A stretch of 64,000 bases of DNA from positions 186,001 to 250,000 of the forward strand of contig JADNRY010000038.1 in the NCBI GenBank assembly GCA_015501585.1, read 5' to 3'. The stretch comes from Rhodocollybia butyracea (taxonomy: Eukaryota; Basidiomycota; Agaricomycetes; Agaricales; Omphalotaceae). Shown here in pieces: positions 1-12,330 of the stretch. Below the pieces are notes generated by a model. It was not told the origin of the DNA. It was given only the letters and a program-made list of their open reading frames with translations, and made no database searches. A program made the position numbers and the translations under genes. Numbering within the stretch: the first letter of the stretch is position 1; each line of letters opens with the position of its first letter.

Positions 1-949
<949 letters not shown>

Positions 950-1208
950 CTACAGAGCGTAGATATTATTGGTAATCTCGAGAAACAAGTGCAGAACAAC
1001 TTACTGCTGTGGGAGGCATATTTGAAGATATGGTGGAGTGCAACTTGGTATAGTAAAATGTATACCTGGGCCCAGTGGATGTGGCCGAGAAAGAGTTTAA
1101 GTTCGTTGACGCCGGAAATTCCGAAACGAACACGTGCTGTGTGACACATAAAATTTTGACAAAGAATCTTTCGCGCCGCCATCCGCGTTTGTCTCCTCGC
1201 GATCAGCA
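950..1208. promoter_or_regulatory. Divergent intergenic region between E2 and DEAD-box helicase
   Basis: About 260 bp separates two divergent start codons (949 on minus, 1209 on plus), so both promoters must lie here or overlap the 5' exons. I see no clear TATA box. Short open frames here are antisense or out of frame and have no family match. Confidence 0.4.
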
Positions 1209-3326
1209 ATGTTTCGAACGCTGCGTTTGAGCGTTGTCCCACGCTCACTCTCATTCTCTTCCCTTCATCTTCGAAATATGTCTCGACCTCACAAAAAGCC
1301 GAGAATTCAGCAAATGTCCACGGCGACGGCGACCGCGAATAAACCTCGCAGCCCTTCGCCGGCAAGTGCTGCTGGTCATTTTACCGACAAGAAGTTTCAA
1401 GACTTGAACATTGACCGAAAGTTGAAGGATAATATTAAACACGAGTGAGCAAATTACAAAAAAAAAAAAAAAGAGCCAAAGCTCAGGCGAAACTAATGAA
1501 TGGTTAGATTTATGACTGAAGTTCAAGGTATGTGTTTTTTTCATCCATGTTTACACAAATACTAATGTATTTTGTGCAGCTGCAACAATAGAGGTAAAAC
1601 AGGAACCCCTTACTGTTTTCAGCCAGAAGCTCATTTCGTATCCTAGCCTGGTCTCGCTGGTAAAGACCTTCTCGTACAAGCGAAAACTGGAACAGGTAGA
1701 ACCAATCATGTAGTCGTCGTAAACTCTAGCCTCATCACATAACTGAAGGAAAAACCGTTGGGTTCCTTCTTCCTGCCGTTGAAAAACTCCTTCGAAACCC
1801 CAACCGTGCCCGAGGAGCAGCCATACTTGTTCTTTCGCCCACACGGGAACTGGCGCACCAGGTCGGTCATTTCTCTAGTCATTCACCCTTTTGAGCTTCA
1901 ACACCCTTCTAGATTGCCAAAGAAGCACGAACTCTTCTCCCTGAATCTGCCCTCCGTATACTATGTGTAACCGGTGGAACGAGCAACCCAACCGCAGACC
2001 TCGATAGATTCATCTCGAACCATTACGACCTTATCGTTGCCACTCCGGGACGTTTGCACGACTACTTCACTGGACCTCGTAAATCTGAAGTCTACGCTAA
2101 ATTCACTGGATTGCAAACTCTTGTATTGGACGAAGTCGATAGATTGCTCGATGGTGGTTTTGCTAGGGAACTTGAGGGTGTCGTTAATATGCTTCCAAAG
2201 ACTCCCAGACAAAATCTTTTCTTCAGCGCCACTATCCAGCCTAAAATCCACCGGGTGGCACAGGCTTACCTTGGTGTGGGCTCAACCGGGTATGAGTTCA
2301 TCTCTACCCTTAAAGAGGACGAGATGAACACTCATCAGCATGGTACGTTTCCAAGAACGCGATCTATTATTTTTCTCTCACCAGCGTTCATCTAGTTCAC
2401 CAATCCTATATCATCACACCGTTCCAAAAACATCTTTCGACGTTGCTAGCCCTTTTGCATATTGACGCTCTCAAGCACGCTCTTCCTAAGGTCCGGACCT
2501 CGACGTCTACTGAGTTTTCAGGTCCATCAACCTCGTCAAAGATTATTGTATTTTTCCCTACAGCTCGACAGGTTGCTTTTGCCAATGCAGTCCTTTCCTC
2601 TTCTGGTATCAAAAAATCCCTTCCTCCCATCTTCGAGCTTCACTCTCGGAAATCCCAATCCGCGCGGACAAAGGCTTCGGATGCCTTCAGGAAGGCGTCA
2701 AGCGCCATCTTGCTGAGTAGTGATGTCGCTGCTCGTGGAGTGGACTTCCCTGGGTTCGTACATCTATTGCGCTCCCTATCTACATCACTAACTAGAAGGA
2801 AACAGTGTTACCCTCGTTGTTCAAGTCGCAATGCCTTCCTCCGCTGAACAGTACGTGCATCGTCTTGGGCGTACTGCGCGCGCAGGAGCCCAAGGCCAAG
2901 GTATCCTCATCCTTGATCCCGCTGAGGAGCGCTTTGTTTCTACACGTGAAATGAAGGAAATCACAAAAAATAGAACCTTACATCTCCGCTCCCACTTCAC
3001 ACGAAGCCAAAGAGCTTGAGACGTACACCCATACCTACTCCCAGCACGTCTCCTATGCCGTGGACGCCCTGGCAAACAACACCCCTGAAATAACAGCACA
3101 AGCGTACGTTGCGTTCTTGGGGTACTACAAGCAATACTCAAAGGCGACCAAATGGAGCTCAGCGGAGCTGGTGGAAGAGGCTGAAAAGTATGCAAGGAAA
3201 GTGATGGGGTGGAAGGACGTTTTGCCACCTCCGGTGTTGGCCAAGACGGTAGGTATGATGGGCTTGAAAGGTGTGAAGGGGCTGAATATTGTAAAATCTC
3301 TTCCACCGAGGGCCGATAGAACATAG
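1209..3326 (+). CDS. DEAD-box ATP-dependent RNA helicase, Mss116-like, probably mitochondrial
   Basis: ATP-dependent RNA unwinding. Exons 1209-1444, 1508-1527, 1580-1593, 1647-1695, 1749-1861, 1913-2342, 2396-2753 and 2806-3326 join in frame. The N-terminus MFRTLRLSVVPRSLSF is basic and lacks acidic residues, as expected of a mitochondrial presequence. Motifs in order: Q-like MTEVQAATIEPGL, Walker A QAKTGTGKT, Ia SPTRELAHQ, TPGRL, motif II LDEVD (DEVD instead of DEAD), SAT, then the C-lobe with IIVFFPTARQ, SSDVAARGVDFPG and the arginine-finger motif HRLGRTARAG. The C-terminal extension ending SLPPRADRT is typical of the Mss116 group. An A6 run at 2965-2970 puts the last exon one base out of frame: the upstream frame ends near 3019, while the conserved C-terminus reads in another frame. 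This is either an indel error or a real frameshift. A decayed copy of this 3' end lies at 5327-5600. Confidence 0.88.
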
Positions 3327-3657
3327 ATGATAGAATGATTGGTGTGCTCCCCATTATTGATTTACATACATACACTACACTACTTATACATAGTATTTAA
3401 TGGACAGGGCTTGACATGAGAGCCAATCAGAGGTAGTACTCAATGTTGCATAAGGCACTTTAGCCATTTTGGCGTTTATGGAACTCACGACCACGGTATA
3501 ACGGGTGCAGATCAAGTGCAGACAGGCGCAGACTAGTACAGACTGCGCGCCGAGTAGACACGGACGTGAGTAAATGAGATGATACGACCCTTGTGTGTCC
3601 ATAGACATATATAAGACTTCACAGAGGTCTCGTTTTTTCTGCCTCACTCATGTCCAT

Positions 3658-4842
3658 ATGTCATCATCGGCCTCCTCATTTCTTTCGGGGGAAGAATTGG
3701 CAGTGATTGAATCCGCCTTGGCCTTTTCGTATGCGGTTCAGGTGGCTGCGACAGTACGTGCTACCAAAAAATCTACCTGCTTTACTTATTGGGTCTAGGT
3801 CATGATTTGGGATATTGTGATTCACATTGCCGACGATGTTGAGTTACTTTCTCGGCCGGGAAAATTTCGGCCACCAACAGTCATGTATTTTCTATCTAGG
3901 TGTGTTACGATGGAGTCAAACAATGCTCGATTCTTACGCTTGTGGTCAGATTCCTTTTTTTCATCTACTCCTTCGTCATAACTGCGAGTAAGTATCAAGC
4001 TCAAGGGTTACAATCTTAATAATCATTGTTGTTTGTCTGACAGATACCGCAAAAATGTGTGAGGTCACACTAACGTTGACAGCCTCTGCCATCAACGTTA
4101 TTGCCATAGTGTTCACACTATTTCAATTCCTCCTTCGCGTCAAGGTGATCTACTGCGAGGGCAATCGGCTCAAGACAGGATTTTTTGTCGTCCTCTGGAT
4201 GGTTGCATCAGGAGGAACCTCAATGACTTTGGCTTTTGGGATTCCAGGATGTACAATCCCATCTGTGGATTTTAGCTTTTGGGTTCCCGTTCTAGCGGTT
4301 TTGGTTTTTGACAGTTGCGTGTTTTTGGCGATTTCGTATCAGATCTTCAAATTATCTTTGATGCTCGTCTCCACCGATCCCCAGTTCAGTCCTCTTGGTG
4401 ATGAATTTGGAACCGGGAGCAGGACTAGGCTGAGTTTCACGCAGAGTCTTAAAACAAGGTTGTTGGCTCTTGCGGGAAAGGGGCTTCCGTCCTTGTTCCA
4501 AGCAATCTTACATGATGGCCAGTTTTACTACTTGTGAGTTTTTTTATTGACACCAACCGCCGGTTCACCGGTTGACTATGATGCAGAATAAGTTCAGCGA
4601 CTGGTGTCACCACGCTTTCTCTGCTGCTAAACACTTCGCTTCTCCCTGCATATCGACCGTTACTCGTTCCGATACATTCAGTGCTAGTCAATATCACAGC
4701 AGGATATGTGTTTAGGGAGGTAAGACTGGGACGTATGAGGGAGCATGAGCTCACTCTGGCATTTCAACAATCTACTGTGGAAGAGATTTTGTCGCTACAT
4801 TCTATACATCATGATGAAGAGCCAGAAGAAGCCCCATCGTGA
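3658..4842 (+). CDS. DUF6533-type multi-pass membrane protein, copy 1
   Basis: Function unknown; the family is abundant in mushroom-forming fungi. Exons 3658-3753, 3799-3899, 3948-3987, 4044-4533 and 4587-4842. Visible parts: a short N-terminal stretch MSSSASSFLSGEELAV, the DUF6533-like segment with MIWDIVIH, DDVELL and PTVMYFLSR, then several hydrophobic helices (for example ITANTAKMCEVTL, NVIAIVFTLFQFLLRV, FWVPVLAVLVFDSCVFLAISYQI), and a hydrophilic Glu-rich C-terminus after VNITAGYVFREVRLGR. The start is the first Met giving the same N-terminus as the copies at 17120 and 19301. It is about 330 residues, intact in all exons. Its promoter region (3510-3550) shares a GTGCAGACAGGYGCAG-like stretch with the copy at 19301, so promoter and gene were duplicated together. 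Confidence 0.85.
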
Positions 4843-5326
4843 TCGTGATAGTTGTATGTGTTAGTGCTCCTCAGACTGTGACACACACTTTCGTCTCCAA
4901 CCAGAGGACGTGACGGGTGGATGAATACACTATGCAGAATTTCGGTTGGCACACCCAAGAGTCATTTCCCACTAGTGGCAAGAGATGGAGCGCATCGGTA
5001 CGTCCAAAAACTGTGTTATTCCCTAAGCCTTCACTTTATATAATCATTACCTTTTTAGTAACCCGCCGGAAGCCTCTGTTTTGGCACTGAAAAGCGCATA
5101 CAATCACATTCAGTTGATCTGAAACTGGTCCACTGCAAATATTACTCAATGACAATGATCTATCGCATAAAGAGATTTTTTTCCTTTCCCGTATATACTT
5201 AGGAAAAGCATCGTCGTTCAAAACGTTTGAATAGGAAGTACGTATTTTAACTAGACGTGCTGGCCCAGGGTGGAAACAAGTATCATCCTTGATTTCTCGA
5301 GGAGCACTTATCACCTATAGCCGTGA
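4843..5326. other. Intergenic, no gene seen
   Basis: Only short unsupported frames. The stretch at about 5095-5170 resembles 6020-6080 (shared AAATATTAC and CAATGATC words in order), suggesting an old duplication. Confidence 0.4.
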
Positions 5327-5600
5327 ACATTACATCTCCGCTCCTACAGGACAAAACAGACCTACTTTCGGCACCTTTCTCAAGCTAAAGGCACCTTATC
5401 GACCAACACCCCGGAGATGTTGACACGTTTGTTGCGTATTTGAAGTACCGCACTCAAAGGCGACCATGTAGAACCGGTCGAAGCTACTGGAGGAGGTTAA
5501 GGGTATGCAAGGACGAGAGGAAGGAGGTTATGTCACCGGTGCTAATGATTGTCAGCCACCTGTTTGAAGTAGGCCGTTCCATTCGGAAAACTAGGATTCC
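5327..5600 (+). pseudogene. Decayed copy of the DEAD-box helicase 3' end
   Basis: The sequence follows 2974-3235 of the helicase in order: TTACATCTCCGCTCC, CAACACCCC, GTTGCGTAT...GTAC, ACTCAAAGGCGACCA and GTATGCAAGGA all reappear. Many indels and stops separate these blocks, and no reading frame survives. The rest of the helicase is absent. Downstream at 7185-7790 is a decayed DUF6533 gene, so the pair mirrors the intact order helicase then DUF6533 at 2806-4842. Confidence 0.75.
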
Positions 5601-7184
5601 GATGTCCACTTCGCACTGGAAGATATCTCAACAGTCAAAACTATATTTCGCCACTTGCTTAGGAAGCTTCATTGTTCAAATTCTAGGGCTCGGCCCTTCA
5701 ACATTCAACGTTTGCAGCTTTTCTTTGGCCAATCAGTTAAACTTACTCAAAGCATTGGCGGCATCTCAAAGGGCATCTCGAAAGGCATCTTAGCTATCTC
5801 CTCCGATTTTTTGAAAGATAATCTTCAATGCGCCGCAGGGTCCCTCCAGGTGCAAAGATATCTCCAAAACAAAAGGGTTTCTCATGCCTTTTAAAGTGCC
5901 CATTGATATGGTATCCTTTGAGGCGGTGAATACCTCCAATGTTTGTGCTTCATTCATCCAGTCCAACTTGCTTCCGACGGAAATGGCCAATGGGGTTTTC
6001 AGCTGTTTCTGCAGAAACTGCGTGCAATCGTATCGTATTGAGTTAAACCGAAATATTACCGAATAGCAATGATCCATTGCACAATTTGTTCTGAAGAGCA
6101 GAGAATTTCGTGAATTTTATTCTTCCTTGTGTCACTCTGAGAATTTTGAAAAACCAAAAAGAATTGCAGAAACACTCTTTTTGTGGGGAGTCGTGGCTCG
6201 AATACTTCTTGTAAGTACAGATACATACATGTATAAATTGCAGTATTTAATCGCGTACACATAAGTTACCTACCCAGATGTATTTCTGTTAAATTTTGAA
6301 GCCGCATTCCGACCCTAACAGTGCGACATCATATAGCCTTACAGATCCCTAGCATCATTTGTACATATATAGATTCTGTAACATCTGTAGGCTCAGATAG
6401 CGAGAGTTACAGTATTAATACTCGAGCTATGACATACGTCTCCATTTCAAGTTCATGTCGGTGCGCTTTTGTTGGTTGTTTTTGGAGAGATGAGTGATGC
6501 TGGCGTGAAAATTCTAGATACCTACAAGTAGCCCAGCTCAAAAAGGGAGGATATTATTCCAAGACCAGGTTCAATAAAATGTGAACCTCTTTGGTGCTTC
6601 AAGCTAGGAGGGTCATGTACCAGGTTTCATTAATAGTATTTGAATAGTATCAAAAAAACGAACTACTAGTAAGTTACATATGCTACCATAACTGATATGA
6701 GCATTTACCTTGGGACTAGCCTCATACCAAAGCCCGAAAGAGCTTCATCAGTCTTAGTCTATAGCTTCTATATTGAATATCTCGTCGCTCGAGACAAGCT
6801 TCAATGAGCGTTTAATTGCTGTCAATAGTATTCTTGGTAGATTTGCATTGCTCGTAAATTGTAATACACTGTAGCAAGTTACTAGCAACGAGACATTTAC
6901 AGTTCTGGCAGTGAAGTTATTCCTCATGCCTATATATAGATAACACCCTTGAAATTCTTCGTTCAACGTCTAGTACCCAGTGAAAGATGAAACTCTGATC
7001 GGATATAGTAGGTCAAAGCTGTAAATATCGAGCGGATCAAAATGATCTGAATGCGTCATTAACGGTAATTAGCGGATTTCTTCGCTAACTACAAGACAGC
7101 TAGGCAGGCTACATAGCGCGTGGCTCGACGGATAACGGAGGAATGTGTGAACCTTCATTGACATCAATGGTGACAGCCAGTTTT
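5601..7184. other. Gene-free degenerate stretch
   Basis: No supported gene. The region contains scattered remnants of the tandem duplication and AT-rich sequence, with stops in all frames at short intervals. Confidence 0.5.
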
Positions 7185-7790
7185 AATATTTTATTGTTAA
7201 GTGTTCATACTGGTATACTACCTACTATTTAAGTTCTCAATTCCCCCTTCGTGTTAAGGTAATCTAGTGTGGTGGTGTTCGGCTCGAGACGGAGTTCTTT
7301 GCCATGCTTTGGGTGCCTGTCAGGCGGAGCCTCTTTTACTTCGGATTTTTATGTCATTCAGGACGTATGGCAATCCATCCTCAGAATTTCTGCTATCGAG
7401 TTCCCATTTTGGCTGGCATGTTTTTGACGATTCGTATCAAAGATATATTTTACCGTTAGTGCTTGTAGGTGCTCGTTTGCACTGGTCCTCGATATATATA
7501 TAAGGGCCCGAGTCTTATACAGATGTTCAAGGGGGTTGGCTCTCGTGGGGAAGGAACTTCCGTCCTTATTTCGAGCGACAGTGGTTTACATTAATTAAGA
7601 AGCGTAGCAAGTGGTAAGTTTCGCAACGCTTGCTATGTTGCTAAACAGTTCGCTTCTTCCGGCTCGACTGACGTTGCTTATTTCGATGCATCCAGTGCTG
7701 GTCAAGATCACAAGTTAGCAGCTGAGTGTGGTTAGACTGGCTCGTAGTATGAGGAAGCGTGAGTCCACTCTAATGTTCACGCTCTCACTG
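7185..7790 (+). pseudogene. Decayed DUF6533-type gene
   Basis: Blocks align in order with exon 4 and exon 5 of the intact copy at 4044-4842. A stretch near 7235-7310 matches the TLFQFLLRVKVIYCEG and KTGFFVVLW coding region, 7430-7460 matches the SYQI region, 7535-7570 matches GKELPSLF, and 7620-7760 matches LLLNTSLLPAR...VNITA...LGRMREHE. Frameshifts and stops occur throughout and the 5' exons are gone. It is the second half of the tandemly duplicated helicase/DUF6533 unit. Confidence 0.75.
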
Positions 7791-7977
7791 ATAATTCAAT
7801 GGGGATAAAATTGTCCACCCAATCAAGGCAAAACTGTCTTCTATATCGATGGGGGATGGTGAAACATCACAGAAAACTCACAGAGAAAGGGAAGAGAGGC
7901 TACACTGAATTTGAGTTTAAATGCGCCAATATACTAACCATTGAATGACATATTCTACTTGTACACCAGCTGTACCT

Positions 7978-9240
7978 TCAATTTCCGTCCGCCATCTCCT
8001 CTGATTCAAATGCCAGTTCTCCTATCATGGCTGTAAGTTTAAGATGTTCCTCATGCTCGGGATTCTCCGCCATGTTAATGTCCTCAATGTCCATATCTGG
8101 ATTAAAAGAAACGTATGTCAACCAAACTTGAAATGTTTCACGATCTCAACCACACCTTTACTCTCGTCCATGATGACTAACCAGAGCAGTTTATCCACTG
8201 CCCAGTTTTTCAAAAACTCTCCTTCAGGCCCCTGAGGAGTTTCCAAGTGAATCTGCCTTGCAGTGCCTCCAATCTCTCTCCTCCGCCTAGCTGCACGTTC
8301 CATCGCTCTCACACCGGGATGGTTAGCATTAAAGCTTCCCTGGCTGGTCACCCCAGCAGTCTGGAACCTCTGAGCAGCCAGTTGTTCTTCTTCCGCCTTC
8401 CTCTCCGGCGAACGAATTCCATGGGCACTGACACCGTAATGCGGTAGAATTGAGATAACACTTGAGGGTGTTTGAGGCGGCTTTCCACTGGTAGAAAGGG
8501 GCAAAGTTCGTCCTTCTATCAAAGCCATTCTGCGCTTCGCTATGGGTGAATATACATCGTCTTTAGCGGCGTTCTTCGTATCCTTCTTGCCAACATGTCG
8601 CGTGATAAGGCCTGTAATTGGCCAATTTCGAGCCACACTAAGTGCTCCGCGACTGACGACCTTTTTGAGCGGCTTCAAGTTTTCTTCTGGTTTTTGGGGG
8701 GCAAAAAGTAGAATCAAAGCAGACGTGGTACAAAGGCGCGCAACAAGTCTTCGTGGCTTGAATACCTGAATGTTTGCAATTCGGAGGTAATGGTCTGTAA
8801 CGGATTTCGCGAGGGTGTAAGTCTTGTGATGCTCCTCGTGGTGCACCGATGTCAGTGGTAACTTGGCCCAATTATACGGACTGAGGTTAGATTAGTACAC
8901 AATGTCTGAGACATTTAACGAGCAAAACATACAGATAACCGACGATTGTGCTAGACGCGCCAACGACACGGAGCGGTAGACTGGTTGCCATCGCCAGATT
9001 AAGGCCTTCGATGAAACTCACCATGACCTTTTGGCTCAATCCGAATTTTTCGAAAGCTGAATTATAACTTCTGGGAAAAGTTGCATCTTGGAGTTCATCC
9101 GAGGTGACTTGTGGAATAGCCAATGGCGGAGAAAGGCTTTCAGTGTGAGAGGAGGGTTCATCATCAGGCGGTGGGAGGTACGCTTGCACCAAGATCTCTG
9201 CGTCGTCCGCATGGCGGGAGGATGAAGTGGTGGGCGACAT
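7978..9240 (-). CDS. Conserved fungal protein of unknown function
   Basis: Exon 1 is 9240-8933 and encodes a hydrophilic N-terminus, then SYNSAFEKFGLSQKVMVSFI, EGLNLAMATSLPLRVVG. A 49 nt GT-AG intron follows, and exon 2 continues LPYNWAKLPLT, LRIANIQVFKPRRLVARLCT. This order (a fungal 'FI..LN.A...PPL.VV' block, a PxxWAxL block, then FxPRxLxxRLCTT) recurs in uncharacterised filamentous-fungal proteins as I remember them. The rest is basic and low in complexity (RKAEEEQLAAQRF, MERAARRRREIGG). A final exon, DMDIEDINMAENPEHEEHL to MADGN and stop at 7978, joins by a likely 59 nt intron; without it the frame stops at 8118. About 380 residues. No catalytic motif seen. Confidence 0.7.
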
Positions 9241-9334
9241 AGCTAAACAAGAATGAGATGAAAAGGATTGGATTGTCTGAAGTGCTTATGCAGATTGGTT
9301 CCGACGGCGCGGCGTCGTCATAAATAATCATACA

Positions 9335-10406
9335 CTACTCGGATTCAATCTCGATTCGAGTTTCTTCGTTCATTGTTCCCCTGTTCTTCTTTTCTAGATT
9401 ACTTGCCCATAGCGCTGCGCCGATGGTCGAAGTAAAGCTGAAGATCAGTCCACCAATAGGTATTAAATCTAGTGCGAGAGCAGTGGCGCCGAACCTGTTT
9501 GAGAGTTAATATAAGGGATGATACGCTGAAACTCAACTCACGCAGTATACGCGCCTCTCGATCTTTCTACAAATGCCCTTCTCTCTTCAGTGCTCATACC
9601 TTTCAACTGAAAATACCGTGCATGATACCTGGGTCCAGCTTTCAGACCTATATTTCAATAAGTAAACATGTATATGTACAGTCGAAATTTGTACTCGCCG
9701 TTGTAGAACAGAAACATGATTGTACCAACTACAGGTAGCGAGTTCAACGGGAGAGATACGATATACCGCATGAGCCCATCTTTGCTAAAGCGACTAAGTG
9801 GTTTTGTGACAGAATTCCCGATTATTTTGATTCCTGAACGGCCGGTTTTTATTTCTCTCTTCGAAGCTACAAGCGCCTCGTGACCCTGCTGCAGCAGAAC
9901 TGCGTCAACTGCACGTGTATATCGTGAGCGGGCATGTACTTAACCAAGCACAATAACTCACAAATCTTATTCTGCGCTTCTTCCAAAATAAACATTTTCG
10001 TCACTAGCAGAACCAAGGCATACGACTCTCCCAAAACCATAATAGCAGCTGCACCAAATGCCAATGGCCCAGAGAATATAGCGCAAAAGGCGACTTGAGG
10101 AAGGTAGGTGAACGTGAACTACAGAACTTTGATAAGGATACAGCCTCCGCTCACATCTCCTACCTCACATACCATCGCTCCAGTTATACCGCCAGATACA
10201 AGGAGACATTTGGTTAAAACTGGTTGAACGGAACGATAGAGCGAAGGATGCGAGATGAAATAGAGTAGGCCGTGTATAGGATATATAAAAGCTCCACTGA
10301 GAAGAGCATCTTTGACGATGGTTAACGAGGATGTAATGAGTTTCTGTAAAGCGTTCATGGTGGTCAGAAATAATGTGATGTCATCAAAGCAAGCGCCCAT
10401 ATTCAA
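9335..10406 (-). CDS. RRT8/LDS-like (EI24-type) integral membrane protein
   Basis: Resembles the fungal family that includes yeast Rrt8 and Lds proteins, linked to lipid droplets and spore walls. Reading from 10406: MNALQKLITSSLTIVKDALL, then a hydrophobic block IYPIHGLLYFI, FTFTYLPQVAFCAIFSGPLA, FGAAAIMVLGESYALVLLV, an amphipathic middle ending SLPLNSLPVVGTIMFLFYNG, the conserved GLKAGPRYHARYFQLKG, and the last helix LDLIPIGGLIFSFTSTIGAALWASNLEKK, ending at 9335. The LPLN.(L/I)PVVGT, NG...GP..H.RYFQLK and GAALWA signatures are those of the family. One intron starts with GC (donor at 9698, GCGAGT) and ends in AG; the other introns are GT-AG. The start Met could be 10406 or two codons later. 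Confidence 0.8.
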
Positions 10407-10488
10407 CTACTAAATACACGCCCTCTACTTGTGGTCAAGCCAAGTTATTTCACAATAGAATTGACCCCGCGAACTAGTGGACGAATCG

Positions 10489-11136
10489 TTATTGAAGAAA
10501 AGTCCAAAGAAAGAAGCCGTGGAACGCACCAGAAAGATACTCTTTCGCCGCGCTCGGACTCTGGAAGAAAGAAAGGTCAAAACAAAGAAGCCCAGTCGTA
10601 AGTCACAACTTGCCAGTCCCTTTATCAGCGCATACACATCTTTGTCGTGATACCTTAAGCCGGTAACTGGGTCAGTATAAGCAGCTTCTAGACCTGTAAT
10701 ATCGCAATAATGTTTCTGAGGAAGAACAGACGGTGGTGCCTCAATAGAAAGGTCTGCCAGAAGTTGTTAGAAATTTCGGTATTTAAGTAAACGACATCAA
10801 CGCAACAAGATGAAATTTCATCCTCTCTAGTGCCCTCATCGGTATCCATAGAACTCCCAGCCGTTTCCATCCGTCGTCTTTCACGCTCTAGCCGTTCACG
10901 CTCGCGTTCTTGACCCAACACATTCTTTAAGTTTTTAGCGCGACGATTGATGTTTTTGGTGTATGCAGGGTTCTTGAATGGACGTGGAAAGTGTAGATAT
11001 GACAGTTGTTCAGCCAAGCTCTGTATAAATCAAGCTCAAAGGCCGTTTCAAGCTAAAGGATTGAAGAAATTCAATCTACCGGAGTGTACACATCTTCCGT
11101 CGCTGGGAGTTTTCTTTTGAAGTTCTTCGGAGGCAT
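10489..11136 (-). CDS. IES6: INO80 chromatin-remodelling complex subunit C (Ies6), YL1-C domain
   Basis: Ies6/INO80C helps couple ATPase activity to nucleosome sliding in the INO80 complex. Exon 1 is short (MPPKNFKRKLPATEDVYTP). It is followed by SLAEQLSYLHFPRPFKNPAY, a basic charged stretch (LGQERERERLERERRRMET), an acidic linker, and the YL1 C-terminal domain LSIEAPPSVLPQKHYCDITG, AAYTDPVTGLRYHDKDVYAL. The last exon gives IKGLSPSAAKEYLSGAFHGF and stop at 10489. The intron before that exon is GC-AG (donor GCAAGT at 10613, acceptor at 10561, 53 nt); without splicing the frame runs into unrelated sequence. The size and motif order fit Ies6. The intron between the acidic linker and the YL1-C block has an uncertain donor. 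Confidence 0.88.
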
Positions 11137-11401
11137 GTTGCGAACGAGTTATGGATGAAGTGCAAAAGTTCAAGTGGCAGGCGCTGGCGTCTAAGTAGTT
11201 CAAAACTCCCGAACCCGAGCCGAGCGATCAAAGAAGACATCAGAATTAGACTAACAATTGACACTAGCCTCACTGCACCTCAACGTGGCTACTGAACGCT
11301 ACATGTTTCCTTACCGGCCCTGGAAAAAATCACTCGTTCCCACATACTAGTTCTACCCTAATCGAAGAAACCTCATCACATACAGGAACTCTACATCTAC
11401 C

Positions 11402-12330
11402 TCACTTTGGGCTCGCAATCTCTCCGCAAACCCTACACTTCCGTAGCTCCTCGTTTTGCTGCCACCTTTCGATAACGGGCTTGAGTTGCGTCCCGAGATC
11501 GGTGACATGGAAAGACTCTTCATGGATAATAGTGGGCGAAGAGTGCGATGGAGATGGACAGTACCAACGAAGGGAGTCTGTGGTTAACGGAGTGTATGAG
11601 GAAGCATTAGAATTTGGAGTCAGCAAGCGAACAATTGACAGATAACTCAGGAAACAAAAAATCGTGAGTCTTGACTCCAGGTATCAAGTCCATCAAGCTA
11701 CGGTATAAACGGCTGCATCTCACCTATAGATTCCTTTGGCCTTTCTCGCTCGATAACAATCCCCACTGTATCAGCAAAGCGGACCGGGTTGTGAGGGGTA
11801 TTGGCTGAAAACGTATAGAGTTTGTAATTTGATGAGGAAGGAAAGGTGTTCGAGTCAGCGGGATTTAAATCAAGGCCACAGCGAACGAATACGAATTGTG
11901 AAGTGGACACATGTACATAGGTATGATAAAAAGGCCACCGTGAAAACTTACCAGGCAGTAAAAACATCTCTCCCTCCCTGATCTTTATGTCCCGAAACTT
12001 TCCACCGTCAACTGTGCGGATGAGCATCGAGCCTTTGTGCTGGTAGAACCACTCCTGAATAAATGATCAGTTACCGATGTTATGTGCATCGAAAGAACGT
12101 CCGATATAATCAGAAATGGGCTTGACTCATGGCCAGACCAAAGAAACAAAAATTCGCATTCCGCTCACCTCAGTCTGATTAACATGATAATCACTTCTCT
12201 CATTCGGTCCCCCGACTGCCATGACGACAAAATCTCCGCCGCGGTAGAGACAGAAATTGTTTACCGGTGGCGAGAGCAAGTGCGCATTTTGTGAGAGCCA
12301 GAGAGGAAGATTGAGCGGTGAAGCAAGCAT
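11402..12330 (-). CDS. BNA1: 3-hydroxyanthranilate 3,4-dioxygenase
   Basis: Opens the ring of 3-hydroxyanthranilate in de novo NAD synthesis (kynurenine pathway), a cytosolic iron enzyme. Four exons: [20 protein letters not shown] to [26 protein letters not shown] to [23 protein letters not shown], and [11 protein letters not shown] to the stop at 11402. The iron ligands are visible: His in YHVNQTEEW with Glu six residues on, and the second His in NTPHNPVRF. The C-terminus carries CRVCGE, part of the CxxC motif seen in many family members. The third intron is long for this genome (about 145 nt). Length about 180 residues, as expected. The start at 12330 matches family N-termini. Confidence 0.93.
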
